Shown here: positions 35,952 to 44,924 of the stretch, one piece after another | Numbering within the stretch: the first letter of the stretch is position 1 | Layout of the letters: the number at the start of each line of letters is the position of its first letter | Assembly (NCBI RefSeq): GCF_900460065.1 | Contig: NZ_UAVD01000023.1 | Coordinates: 1-64,000 of the forward strand | Direction of reading: 5' to 3' | Origin: Streptomyces griseus | GTDB taxonomy: Bacteria > Actinomycetota > Actinomycetes > Streptomycetales > Streptomycetaceae | DNA: 64,000 bases | Notes under the pieces: generated by a model | What the model was told of the DNA's origin: nothing | Database searches by the model: none | What the model saw: the letters and a program-made list of their open reading frames with translations, nothing else | Program-made: the position numbers and the translations under genes

Positions 35952-36932
35952 ATGGCTGAGGTCCTGGTGATCGCGTTGGTGGCGGTGCTCTGCGCCGGAG
36001 CGCTGTACACGGCCTCGGCGGCGCGGGTGATCCGGCAGTACGAGCGCGGTGTCGTCCTGCGGCTCGGCCGACTCCGCGACGACGTGCGGCTGCCGGGCCT
36101 GACGCTGGTCGTGCCGGGGCTCGACCGGTTGCGCAAGGTCAACATGCAGATCGTCACCATGCCGGTGCCCGCCCAGGACGGCATCACCCGGGACAACGTC
36201 ACCGTCCGCGTGGACGCCGTCATCTACTTCAAGGTGGTCGACCCGACGAGCGCCGTCATCGCGGTGGAGGACTACCGGTTCGCCGTCTCCCAGATGGCCC
36301 AGACCTCGCTCCGGTCGATCATCGGCAAGAGCGACCTGGACGATCTGCTGTCCAACCGCGAGAAGCTGAACCAGGGGCTGGAGGTCATGATCGACAGCCC
36401 GGCGGTCAGCTGGGGCGTGCAGATCGACCGGGTGGAGATCAAGGACGTCTCGCTGCCGGAGACCATGAAGCGCTCCATGGCCCGCCAGGCCGAGGCCGAC
36501 CGGGAGCGGCGCGCCAGGGTGATCAACGCCGATGCGGAGCTCCAGGCCTCGAAGAAGCTGGCGCAGGCGGCGGGCGAGATGTCCGCCCAGCCCGCGGCGC
36601 TCCAGCTGAGGCTGTTGCAGACCGTGGTCGCCGTCGCGGCGGAGAAGAACTCCACGCTGGTGCTGCCCTTCCCGGTGGAGCTGCTCCGCTTCCTGGAGCG
36701 CGCGCAGCAGCCGGCGGCGGAGACGGGGCACGGTGAACCCGACGCGCCCCCGGCCCCGGCCGTGCCCGCCGACCTCCTCGGCCCGGCCGCGCCTCCCGCA
36801 CCTCCCACCCCTTCCACCGCCCCCGCTCCCGCGCGGAACACCCCGTCCGTCCCGTCCTCGTCGTCCGACGCGGACGCGCCGACCGACCCGGCCGTCCCGT
36901 CCTCGTCGGAGCAGCCGTTCGCCCATCACTGA
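35952..36932 (+). CDS. slipin / SPFH (band 7) membrane protein
   Basis: The 326-residue protein has one N-terminal membrane helix (VLVIALVAVLCAGALYTAS) and a cytoplasmic SPFH domain (IRQYERGVVLRLGRL, VNMQIVTMPVPAQDGITRDN, VRVDAVIYFKVVDP). A coiled-coil helix follows (SMARQAEADRERRARVINADAE). The C-terminal 90 residues are Pro/Ala/Ser-rich and disordered. Slipins form membrane scaffolds; a NfeD-type partner is usually adjacent but none is seen here. A GTG one codon upstream (35949) is an alternative start. GAGGGGG lies five to ten bases upstream. Confidence 0.92.
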   Translation: MAEVLVIALVAVLCAGALYTASAARVIRQYERGVVLRLGRLRDDVRLPGLTLVVPGLDRLRKVNMQIVTMPVPAQDGITRDNVTVRVDAVIYFKVVDPTSAVIAVEDYRFAVSQMAQTSLRSIIGKSDLDDLLSNREKLNQGLEVMIDSPAVSWGVQIDRVEIKDVSLPETMKRSMARQAEADRERRARVINADAELQASKKLAQAAGEMSAQPAALQLRLLQTVVAVAAEKNSTLVLPFPVELLRFLERAQQPAAETGHGEPDAPPAPAVPADLLGPAAPPAPPTPSTAPAPARNTPSVPSSSSDADAPTDPAVPSSSEQPFAHH

Positions 36933-37015
36933 GCGTGGTGGCCCACGTGCGGAGCGAGGCACCCGCCCCTCGGCTCTGTCCCCGCTGACCTGCGGTGATG
37001 CGGTGGGCGTCCGGA

Positions 37016-37038
37016 GTGTCAGACCTCCCGCCTAGACT
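37016..37038 (+). promoter_or_regulatory. candidate damage-type promoter of the SNF2 helicase
   Basis: GTGTCAGAC (37016-37024), eight bases, then TAGACT (37033-37038). The core TGTCAG, the spacing and TANNNT agree with the PafBC-type consensus, but three positions of the upstream box differ. The ATG is 68 bases further on, so this transcript would have a leader. Confidence 0.45.
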
Positions 37039-37106
37039 CGCCGAGTCAGCACGTTCCGTGCCGACGGAGGTGGTGGACCTGGACCAGGCGGGAGGGGGTG
37101 GCGGAC

Positions 37107-40100
37107 ATGACGGAATCGACCGGGGAGAGCGGGGGCGCCGAGGGCGCGTCCCGGACCGTCGACGCCGGACGCCTGCTGCGCTGCGCTGCGGTCTTCCTGC
37201 CCGGCCCGGTGCCCAGGGACGGCCGCGTCGCCTTCTGGGACCCGCTCGCGGACCCCGGTCCGTGGCCCGCCGACGGCGCCCCGGACCGGAGCGGGACGCC
37301 CTTCGCGCACGCGGAACCCGACGGCACCGACCCGGTCCCGTGCACCACCGCCCGGCTCACGGTCGTCCGGCCCGATCCGGCCGACGGCCCCGGAAGCGCG
37401 CGTGCGGTCACGACGCCCGCGGCGCTCCTGTCCGTCGCCGACGCGCTCCCCCTGCTCGTCCGGGCACGCCGGCACGGATCCGCCCACCCCGCCACCCGCT
37501 GCTGGGGCGCGGCCGCGCTGCACGCCCTCCAGCTCGTCGCCCGCGGCAGGCTCCTCCCCGGACTCACGGCGGACGGTCACGACGCCTGGCGGGCGGGCCC
37601 GAGGGACGCCGAGGACGTCGCGCACCTGCGGGCGGTCGCCGCCGCCCTGCCGCCCGAGGGACACGCGGTGCCCCTGCCCGGTTCCGGACCGCTCCGGCTC
37701 CCGGACCCCGAGGCGCTGATCGGGGCGTTCCTCGACGCCGTCGCCGACACCCTGCCGCGCACCCCGGCCGCCGCGTTCGCGATGGGCGCGCCGTTCGCCG
37801 CCCGTGAGGCACAGCACCTTCCCCATGCCGCCGCCTGGGCCGTGGAGGTCGCCTCGGGCCTGGACGCGGGCGTGCGGGTCTCGCTGCGCCTGGACCTCTC
37901 GGCGTACGAGCTGTTCGACACCGCCGACACCTACGCGCTCGCGGCCTCCCGCGAGGAGCCGGGGACCGACGGGGGAGCCGCGCGGCCGGACGACCCGGCG
38001 GTCCGGCACGCCGCCGCTGCCGTCGTCCAGGTCCACAGCCTCGCCGACCCGACCTACGTGGTGGACGCGGCCGCCCTGTGGCACGGGACGGCGGGCGAAC
38101 CGTTCGGGCCCCGCGCCCGGGTCGACGCGGTGCTCGCGCTGCGCCGCGCCGCCCGTGTCTGGGCCCCGCTGGAACGACTGCTGGGGCAGCCCGCCCCCGA
38201 TGTGCTCGCGCTCACCGAGGACGAGCTGTACGAGCTGCTGAGCGACGCGGGATCCCGGCTGGCCGCCGCCGGGGTGGAGGTGCACTGGCCGCGCGAGCTG
38301 GCCCGGTCCCTCACCGCGACCGCCGTCGTGCGGCCCGCACCCGGGTCCGCCGCCGACGGCACGTCCTTCTTCGACGCCGAGCACCTCTTCGCCTTCGACT
38401 GGCAGCTGTCCCTGGGGGAGGAGCGGCTGACCGAGGCCGAGATGGACGCCCTCGCCGAGGCCCACCGCCCGGTGGTGCGGCTGCGCGACCAGTGGGTGGT
38501 CGTCGACCCCGCCCTCGTACGCAAGGCGCGCAAGCGGGAGCTGGGGCTCCTGGATCCGGTGGACGCGCTCGCCGTCGCCCTCACCGGCAGCGCGGAGGTG
38601 GACGGCGAGCGGGTGGACGCCGTCCCCGCGGGGGCGCTGGCCGCCCTCCGTACGCGGCTCCTCGGCCAGGACGCCACCATCGCGCCCCCGCCCGGCCTCG
38701 ACGCGACCCTGCGCGACTACCAATTGCGCGGTCTGGCCTGGCTGGACCGGATGACCTCGCTCGGGCTCGGCGGCTGCCTCGCCGACGACATGGGCCTCGG
38801 CAAGACGATCACCCTCATCGCCCTCCATCTGCACCGGGCGCACGCCTCGCCCACCCTGGTGGTCTGCCCCGCCTCCCTCCTCGGCAACTGGCACCGCGAG
38901 ATCAACCGCTTCGCCCCCGGCGTCCCCGTGCGCCGCTTCCACGGCACGGACCGCACCCTGAGCGACCCGGACGGCGGCTTCGTCCTCACCACCTACGGCA
39001 CGATGCGCTCCAGCGCGCCCCGGCTCGCCGAGCAGAGCTGGGGACTGGTCGTGGCCGACGAGGCGCAGCACGTCAAGAATCCGCACTCCTCCACGGCCAA
39101 GGCACTGCGCACGATTCCCGCCCCGGCCCGGATCGCCCTCACCGGCACCCCCGTCGAGAACAACCTCTCCGAGCTCTGGGCGCTCCTCGACTGGACCACA
39201 CCGGGCCTGCTCGGCCCGCTCAAGGCGTTCCGGGCCCGGCACGCCCGGATCGTGGAGAACACCGGCACCGCCGCCGGCCTGGGCAACGAGGAGGCGGTGG
39301 AGCGGCTGTCCCGGCTGGTGCGGCCCTTCCTCCTGCGGCGCAAGAAGTCCGACCCCGGCATCGCCCCCGAGCTGCCGCCCAAGACGGAGACCGACCACCC
39401 CGTCTCCCTCACCCGTGAGCAGGCCACGCTCTACGAGGCGGCCGTCCGCGAGACGATGGCGCAGATCGAGGCGGCGGAGGGCATCGCCCGCCGGGGACTC
39501 GTCATGAAGCTGCTGACCTCGCTCAAGCAGATCTGCAACCACCCCGCCCAGTATCTGAAGGAGGAGCCGACCCGGCTCACGGGCCGCTCCGGCAAGCTCG
39601 CCCTGCTCGACGAACTGCTCGACACGATCCTGTCCGAGGACGGCTCGGTCCTGATCTTCACCCAGTACGTGACGATGGCGAAGCTCCTCTCCGCGCACCT
39701 CGCCTCCCGCGCGATCCCCTCCCAACTGCTCCACGGCGGTACGCCGGTGGCCGAGCGGGAGCGGATGGTGGACCGCTTCCAGTCCGCCGAGGTCCCCGTC
39801 TTCCTGCTCTCCCTCAAGGCGGCCGGCACCGGGCTGAACCTGACCCGCGCCGCCCATGTCGTCCACTTCGACCGCTGGTGGAACCCCGCCGTGGAGGAGC
39901 AGGCCACCGACCGGGCGTACCGGATCGGGCAGACCCAGCCCGTGCAGGTCCACCGGATCATCGCCGAGGGCACGGTGGAGGACCGGATCGCCGAGCTGCT
40001 GGAGTCCAAGCGGGTCCTGGCCGACGCGGTGCTCGGCAGCGGCGAGAGCGCCCTGACCGAGCTCAGCGACCGTGACCTCGCCGACCTCGTATCGCTGCGG

Positions 40101-40112
40101 AGGCCCGCGTGA
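37107..40112 (+). CDS. SNF2/Rad54-family helicase
   Basis: This is a 1001-residue SNF2 ATPase of the bacterial HepA/RapA-like group. The first 520 residues are a poorly conserved bacterial N-terminal domain. The motor has motif I DDMGLGKTITLIALH, motif II VVADEAQHVKN, motif III ALTGTPVENNLSELW, and motifs V-VI KAAGTGLNLTRAAHVVHFDRWWNPAVEEQATDR followed by RIGQTQPVQVHRI. Such enzymes move on duplex DNA to strip or remodel proteins. The ATG at 37107 with GGAGG 12 bases upstream is favoured over GTG at 37098. It overlaps the SWIM gene by four bases (GTGA), a sign that the two products work together. Confidence 0.94.
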   Translation: MTESTGESGGAEGASRTVDAGRLLRCAAVFLPGPVPRDGRVAFWDPLADPGPWPADGAPDRSGTPFAHAEPDGTDPVPCTTARLTVVRPDPADGPGSARAVTTPAALLSVADALPLLVRARRHGSAHPATRCWGAAALHALQLVARGRLLPGLTADGHDAWRAGPRDAEDVAHLRAVAAALPPEGHAVPLPGSGPLRLPDPEALIGAFLDAVADTLPRTPAAAFAMGAPFAAREAQHLPHAAAWAVEVASGLDAGVRVSLRLDLSAYELFDTADTYALAASREEPGTDGGAARPDDPAVRHAAAAVVQVHSLADPTYVVDAAALWHGTAGEPFGPRARVDAVLALRRAARVWAPLERLLGQPAPDVLALTEDELYELLSDAGSRLAAAGVEVHWPRELARSLTATAVVRPAPGSAADGTSFFDAEHLFAFDWQLSLGEERLTEAEMDALAEAHRPVVRLRDQWVVVDPALVRKARKRELGLLDPVDALAVALTGSAEVDGERVDAVPAGALAALRTRLLGQDATIAPPPGLDATLRDYQLRGLAWLDRMTSLGLGGCLADDMGLGKTITLIALHLHRAHASPTLVVCPASLLGNWHREINRFAPGVPVRRFHGTDRTLSDPDGGFVLTTYGTMRSSAPRLAEQSWGLVVADEAQHVKNPHSSTAKALRTIPAPARIALTGTPVENNLSELWALLDWTTPGLLGPLKAFRARHARIVENTGTAAGLGNEEAVERLSRLVRPFLLRRKKSDPGIAPELPPKTETDHPVSLTREQATLYEAAVRETMAQIEAAEGIARRGLVMKLLTSLKQICNHPAQYLKEEPTRLTGRSGKLALLDELLDTILSEDGSVLIFTQYVTMAKLLSAHLASRAIPSQLLHGGTPVAERERMVDRFQSAEVPVFLLSLKAAGTGLNLTRAAHVVHFDRWWNPAVEEQATDRAYRIGQTQPVQVHRIIAEGTVEDRIAELLESKRVLADAVLGSGESALTELSDRDLADLVSLRRPA

Positions 40113-41464
40113 GCCCGCGTCCGACCAGCGGCCCGGCCGCCCGGAGAGCGGCCCCCCGCGTCCGGCCCGGGCCGGATGACCTGCGGCGCACCTTCGAGGC
40201 GGTGCCCGCCCGCGCCTCCGCCGAGGGCGAGCCCTTCGCGGGCAGTTGGTGGGGCCGGGCCTGGGTGGCGGCGCTGGAGTCGCTGTCGATGGACGAGGCC
40301 CGCCTCGCCCGCGGCCGTGCCTACGCCGACGACGGCCAGGTCGCCGCGATCACCGTCACCCCCGGGCGGGTCGTCGCCTATGTGCACGGGAGCCGGGCCC
40401 GCCCCTACCGCGCCGAACTGCGGCTGCGGACCTTCACCGACCCCGGCTGGGAGACCCTCCTCGACGCGGTCGCCGCCCACCCCGGCCATCTGTCCGCGCT
40501 GCTGGCCAAGGAGATGCCGCACTCCCTGGCCCACACCGCCGAGGAGGCCGGTGTCCGGCTGCTGCCCGCCGCCGACGACCTCGACCCCACCTGCACCTGC
40601 CCCGACCACGGGCGGCCCTGCAAGCACGTCGCCGCCCTCTGCTTCCAGACGGCCCTGCTGCTCGACAGCGACCCGTTCGTCCTGCTGCTGATGCGCGGCC
40701 GGGGCGAGCGCGAACTGCTCGACGAGCTCGGCCGGCGCAACGCCGAACACTCGGCCCGCGAGCGCCCCGCCGCCCCCGCCGTCCCGTCGGTCGGGGCCGG
40801 GGAGGCCCTGGCCACCCGCTTCCTGCCCCCGCTCCCGGCGCCCCTGCTCCTGCCGCCGCATCCCGGCCAGCCACCGTCGTACCCGGATCTGCCCGGCGCC
40901 CGCGACCCGCTGGGCCTGGACCACCTCGCCACCGACGCCGCCGCCCGCGCCCACGCCCTGCTGACCACGGGCCGGGATCCGCTGGCCGGGCTCACCCCGT
41001 GGCAGGACGCGGTCCGGATCGCCGCCGCCCGGCCGACCGCCGGGCTCACCGCCACCACCCGCGCGCTCTACCGGGAGCTGGCCTACGCCACCGGCCGCAC
41101 CACCACCGACCTCGCCCGCGCCGTCGCCGCCTGGCGGCAGGGCGATGCCGAGGGGCTCGCGGTCCTGGAGACGCCCTGGGACCCGCCGGCCGGCCCCTTC
41201 GACCGGGCCAGGCCCGCCCTCGCCGCCGCCGACTTCCCGCGCTTCACGCCCTGGCGCAACCACCTCACCCACCCGGACGGTTCGCTCCAGCTCCGCTTCG
41301 GCCACGACCACCGGTGGTACGGCTACGAATCCGACCCCGGGGCCGACGACTGGTGGCCGCGCGCCGCCCCGGACCCCGACCCGGTGTCCGCCCTCGAAGC
41401 GATGCTGGCCGGGGACTCCGCACCGGACACCACCGGGGACGACGACCCCCACTACGTACGGTAA
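40109..41464 (+). CDS. SWIM zinc-finger protein
   Basis: This 451-residue protein carries a SWIM zinc finger (CTCPDHGRPCKHVAALC, about residue 157, pattern CxCx7CxH), preceded by the block FAGSWWGRAWVAALESLSMDEARLARGR found in SNF2-associated SWIM proteins. The C-terminal 250 residues are helical with Pro-rich linkers and have no known domain. SWIM fingers bind DNA or protein; paired SNF2-SWIM genes occur widely in actinobacteria. The GTG start overlaps the helicase stop. It ends at TAA, the rarest stop in such genomes, and the frame stays open for 40 further codons (separate entry). Confidence 0.9.
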   Translation: MSPRPTSGPAARRAAPRVRPGPDDLRRTFEAVPARASAEGEPFAGSWWGRAWVAALESLSMDEARLARGRAYADDGQVAAITVTPGRVVAYVHGSRARPYRAELRLRTFTDPGWETLLDAVAAHPGHLSALLAKEMPHSLAHTAEEAGVRLLPAADDLDPTCTCPDHGRPCKHVAALCFQTALLLDSDPFVLLLMRGRGERELLDELGRRNAEHSARERPAAPAVPSVGAGEALATRFLPPLPAPLLLPPHPGQPPSYPDLPGARDPLGLDHLATDAAARAHALLTTGRDPLAGLTPWQDAVRIAAARPTAGLTATTRALYRELAYATGRTTTDLARAVAAWRQGDAEGLAVLETPWDPPAGPFDRARPALAAADFPRFTPWRNHLTHPDGSLQLRFGHDHRWYGYESDPGADDWWPRAAPDPDPVSALEAMLAGDSAPDTTGDDDPHYVR

Positions 41465-41587
41465 AAAGCCCTGGCCGCCGGGGTGTTGCCTCTGCTGGAC
41501 CGCGTAGAGAAGCTCCAGGAGGCCGACGGAGCGGGGGTCACCGACCAGCGGGTGGGTGACGCGGTCTTCGGTTACCTCTTCGGGTGA
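41465..41587 (+). other. in-frame open extension after the SWIM gene stop
   Basis: Directly after the SWIM TAA the same frame reads KALAAGVLPLLDRVEKLQEA, continues DGAGVTDQRVGDAVFGYLFG, then stops at TGA 41585-41587. The segment has normal codon bias and an amphipathic helical look, so it appears to be coding remnant rather than random spacer. It could be a stop-codon readthrough tail, a SWIM C-terminus cut by a recent mutation, or the end of a lost gene. No homology is recognised. Confidence 0.4.
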
Positions 41588-41900
41588 CCGGCCATGGATG
41601 CCCCGGCTGCCGTCTTCGGGAGCCGGGGTGCGCGAGGAGCGCCAGCGGAAGCTGAGGCTTGTCGTGAAGGCGCGGTTCCCGTGGAGGTCCGACTCCTCCC
41701 TCCGGCACCGGCCGGAGGAGCCCAAGCAGGCAGAGGCAGCCGCCGCCGATCTCAGACTCTTGCTCCGGACGCGGCATGCGCCGCCGATCGCCGGATCGAA
41801 CGGGCCCGGGCCGCCGCGCGTCGAAATGCCGGTGCACGTCCGGCCCGCAGAGCTTCGATCTGCGGTGGTCCAAAGGCAGGACGCGACGACACCAGACTGA
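41556..41900 (+). CDS. possible hypothetical protein in the gap before the MoxR gene
   Basis: A 114-codon open frame starts at GTG 41556 (another ATG at 41595) and ends at TGA 41898. Its sequence (GAGVREERQRKLRLVVKARF, ADLRLLLRTRHAPPIAG, HVRPAELRSAVVQRQDATTP) is basic and helix-prone with a moderate GC bias at the third position. There is no clear ribosome binding site and no recognised family. The 578-base gap from 41465 to 42042 contains nothing better. Real but fast-evolving, decayed, or spurious are all possible. Confidence 0.25.
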   Translation: MTRSSVTSSGDRPWMPRLPSSGAGVREERQRKLRLVVKARFPWRSDSSLRHRPEEPKQAEAAAADLRLLLRTRHAPPIAGSNGPGPPRVEMPVHVRPAELRSAVVQRQDATTPD

Positions 41901-42042
41901 CCCGGCCCTGTGACGTGCCGGCGTGCCCGATGGGCGGCACACCCAGGGCCCGGGGGCCGGCTACGCCTCCGGGCCCGCTCCCGTCCCCGGGACCGGCGGG
42001 GACCCCGAGCCGACCACGGGGGCGCCGGACCCGCAGGGCACA

Positions 42043-43269
42043 ATGCAGGACGTGCGAGGTACAGACGTGCAAGGTGCGAAGGACGCGCAGACCACGGCCG
42101 CCCGGCTGCGGGCGATCTGTGACGAGGTGTCGGACCGCTTCTACGAGCGGGCCGACGTAGTGCGCACGCTCGTGGTGGCGCTGCTGGCCGGACAGCACTC
42201 GCTGGTGCTCGGCCCGCCCGGAACGGCGAAGTCCGAGATCGCCCGGGAGCTCACCGGCAGGGTCGAAGGGGCCGCCTACTGGGAGATCCTCCTGTCGAAG
42301 TTCACCGCGCCGACGAGGATGTTCGGACCCGTCGACGTCGCCGCGCTGACCCGCGGGGAGTACCGCCAGGTCTACGAGGGCCGCGCCACGACCGCGCACG
42401 TCGCGTTCATCGACGAGATCTTCAAGTGCTCCACGGCGGCGCTGAACGAGACCCTGGGCTACCTCAACGAGCGGATCTACCACCCCGAGAGCGGCGGGGA
42501 GCCGATCCACTGCCCGCTGATCGGCGCCATCACCGCGAGCAACGAACTGCCCACCGCGGAGGAGACCGCCGCGATCTACGACCGGCTGCTCGTGCGGATC
42601 GAGGTCGGATACCTGGCGGACCCGTCGAACTTCGCCGCGCTGGTCCGCTCCGCCGTCAGCCGCCCGGCGGCCCCGGTCCGCACCACCGTCGAACTGGCCG
42701 CGCTGCAGGAGGCGGTGAGCCGGTCCGTCCCCGCCGTGGCCCTCCCCGACGCCGTCGTGGACGCGGTGTGTTCCCTGCGCGCCGCCCTGCGCCGCAAGGA
42801 ACTCGTCGCCTCCGACCGCCGCTGGCGGCAGGCCGTGGGGCTGCTCCAGGCGTCCGCGTACCTCGACGGACGTCCGGCGGTCGCCGAGACCGACCTGACC
42901 GTGCTCACCCACGTGCTGTGGGACTCCCCGGCCCAGCGCCCCACCGTCGAGCGCGAGGTCCTGCACCTGGTCAACCCCGACGCCAAGGAGGCGCTCGACC
43001 TCGCCGACACCCTCGACGAACTGGAGGCCCAGCTCGACGCCATGGCGGGGCAGTCCCGCGAGGCGCTCAGCGACTGGGTCATCAAGAAGGCCCACAACAA
43101 GCTCGCCACGGCGGGCAGACGGCTGGAGGAGCTGCGTGCCGAGGCGGCCGGCGCCGGCCGCTCCACCGCCGCCATCGACCGGGTCACCGGCCGCCGGCGC
43201 GCCGTCCGGGCCCGTGTCCTCACCGAGGCGCTCGGCATGGACGCGAGCATGGTGCAGGACCAGCTCTGA
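42043..43269 (+). CDS. MoxR/RavA-type AAA+ ATPase
   Basis: This 408-residue ATPase resembles RavA and MoxR chaperone-like AAA+ proteins. Walker A is LVLGPPGTAKSEIA, Walker B is VAFIDEIFKCSTAALNE, sensor 1 is IGAITASNELP and the arginine finger region is YDRLLVRIEV. The last 100 residues form charged helices. Such ATPases work with a VWA partner to remodel or activate target complexes, and the next gene encodes one. ATG 42043 is the likely start, but GTG 41923 in the same frame would add 40 Pro/Gly-rich residues; neither has a strong ribosome binding site. Confidence 0.9.
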   Translation: MQDVRGTDVQGAKDAQTTAARLRAICDEVSDRFYERADVVRTLVVALLAGQHSLVLGPPGTAKSEIARELTGRVEGAAYWEILLSKFTAPTRMFGPVDVAALTRGEYRQVYEGRATTAHVAFIDEIFKCSTAALNETLGYLNERIYHPESGGEPIHCPLIGAITASNELPTAEETAAIYDRLLVRIEVGYLADPSNFAALVRSAVSRPAAPVRTTVELAALQEAVSRSVPAVALPDAVVDAVCSLRAALRRKELVASDRRWRQAVGLLQASAYLDGRPAVAETDLTVLTHVLWDSPAQRPTVEREVLHLVNPDAKEALDLADTLDELEAQLDAMAGQSREALSDWVIKKAHNKLATAGRRLEELRAEAAGAGRSTAAIDRVTGRRRAVRARVLTEALGMDASMVQDQL

Positions 43270-44903
43270 ACGCCGGGGCGCACAGCGGCCCGGGCGGCGG
43301 CCCGGCCCCGCTCGACGAACTGGCCGGCCGCGCCCGGACGTGGCTGGGTCACTCCACCGCCGCATGGTGCACCGGGGTCGTCGTCGCGGACCGGTTCGAA
43401 CGGCTCACCTGGCGCGACACCCGCGAACAGTCCGAAGGGCTGCGCGAGCTGGCGCGGGAGCTGGGCGAGCGCCACGAGCAGGCCGCCGACCTCCTGGCCG
43501 ACGTGTTCCTGGCCGCCTACAAGCCCGGCCTCCGACTGCGCGAGCTCGCGGAGATGGATCCGTCGCGGCTGGTCAACCACCACCTCGTCACGGCGCTGGT
43601 GGAGTCGCCGGACTTCGCCGAGCTGCGCCGGGAGACCGTCGGCGACCCCTACGCGGCCGCACTCGCCGTCCTCGCCCAGTCCGGCGCCCTGCGCAGGATG
43701 CTGGAGCGTTCCCAGGACGCCCGGGGGCGGGGCGAGCGGGCGGCGAGGGACCGCCGGGCGGCCGAGGGAGCGGCGACCGCCGTGGCCGACGCGCTCCGGC
43801 AGGCCGCCGAGGAGGCCGCTGAGGACGGCGGCGTGCCGGCCCCGACCGCCGACGCCCTCCACCGGGCGATCGCGGCGGCCGAGGCGACCGGGTCGGCCGC
43901 GCGGCTCGCCGCCCAGGACGCCGCGCGGGGCGCCGCCGCCGTCCCCGGCCTCAAGGCCGCCGCGCACCGAGCCGCGGCCGAGGCCGCCGAGGCCGTGCGG
44001 GAGGAGTCCGTCCTGATGCGGGCCTGGGGCGTGGGCTCCGGCGAGCTGGAGCGGATGCCGTACGCGCGGCGCGCCCGTCTCGCCGAGCGGCTGCGGGCCG
44101 GCCGTCTCGCCCGTTGGGCCGAACTGATCGGCCGCTTCCGGCAGATGGCCGACGGGGAGCGGGCCCGCAAGGTGGAGAGCACCGCCGGGGAGCTCGTCGG
44201 CGTCACGCTCGGCGACGACCTGTCCCGCCTGATCCCGTCCGAACTGGCCAACCTGGGCCTGCCCGAGCTGCGTGCCGTCTTCGCCGCGCGGTACGCCGCC
44301 GGGGAGCTGATGCTCTACGACAGCCGGGGCGAGCGGCCGACGGGGCGGGGCGCCGTCATCGCCTGCGTGGACACCTCCCACTCGATGTACGCGGCAGGGC
44401 CCGGCGGGGTCACGCGGGAGGCGTGGTCCAAGGCGTGCGCCCTGGCGCTGCTGGACCAGGCCCGTCATGCCGGGCGGGACTTCGTCGGCATCCTGTTCTC
44501 CGCCGAGGACCGGATCCAGGTCTTCCGCTTCCCGGCCGGCCGGTCCGCCGGCATCGAGGAGCAGGTGCTCGACTTCGCGGAGACCTTTCTCGGCGGCGGC
44601 ACCAGCTACCAGGCGCCCCTGACCGTCGCCCGCGAACTGCTGGAGGAGGAGTTCGACGGCGCCGCCGCCACACGCGGCGACATCGTGATGATCACGGACG
44701 ACGAGTGCGGCGTCACCGAGGAGTGGACGCGCGGCTGGAACGAGGCCAGGCGGGTGCTGGGCTTCCGTCTCTTCGGCCTCGCCGTCGGCGCCCCGGGCGC
44801 GGCCGAGGCCGGCTCGGTCCTGGACGCCCTGTGCGACAACCTCCGCTCCGTCGAGGACCTCACCGACGTGCACGCCGCCGCGGATCTGTTCCGCCTCATC
44901 TGA
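43266..44903 (+). CDS. VWA-domain protein, ViaA-like, apparent CTG start
   Basis: The 545-residue product has a long helical N-terminal region rich in Ala, Glu and Arg and a C-terminal von Willebrand A domain. The metal-ion-dependent adhesion site is intact: ACVDTSHSM (DxSxS), the Thr in GGGTSYQAPL and the Asp in MITDDECGV. It is the predicted partner of the MoxR ATPase. No ATG, GTG or TTG precedes the conserved block LDELAGRARTWLGHSTAAW in frame. A CTG at 43266 overlaps the MoxR stop (CTGA) and has AGGA six bases upstream, so it is the best start. The next ATG (43555) would delete about 96 conserved-looking residues. Confidence 0.85.
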   Translation: MNAGAHSGPGGGPAPLDELAGRARTWLGHSTAAWCTGVVVADRFERLTWRDTREQSEGLRELARELGERHEQAADLLADVFLAAYKPGLRLRELAEMDPSRLVNHHLVTALVESPDFAELRRETVGDPYAAALAVLAQSGALRRMLERSQDARGRGERAARDRRAAEGAATAVADALRQAAEEAAEDGGVPAPTADALHRAIAAAEATGSAARLAAQDAARGAAAVPGLKAAAHRAAAEAAEAVREESVLMRAWGVGSGELERMPYARRARLAERLRAGRLARWAELIGRFRQMADGERARKVESTAGELVGVTLGDDLSRLIPSELANLGLPELRAVFAARYAAGELMLYDSRGERPTGRGAVIACVDTSHSMYAAGPGGVTREAWSKACALALLDQARHAGRDFVGILFSAEDRIQVFRFPAGRSAGIEEQVLDFAETFLGGGTSYQAPLTVARELLEEEFDGAAATRGDIVMITDDECGVTEEWTRGWNEARRVLGFRLFGLAVGAPGAAEAGSVLDALCDNLRSVEDLTDVHAAADLFRLI

Positions 44904-44924
44904 TCCCGGCGGACCGTGCGCCGG

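Noticed and set aside
37032..39953. Long minus-strand open frame of 973 codons opposite the SNF2 gene
   Set aside because: It is the GC-bias shadow of a clear SNF2 helicase; its sequence is low-complexity Gly/Arg/Glu with no recognisable motif.
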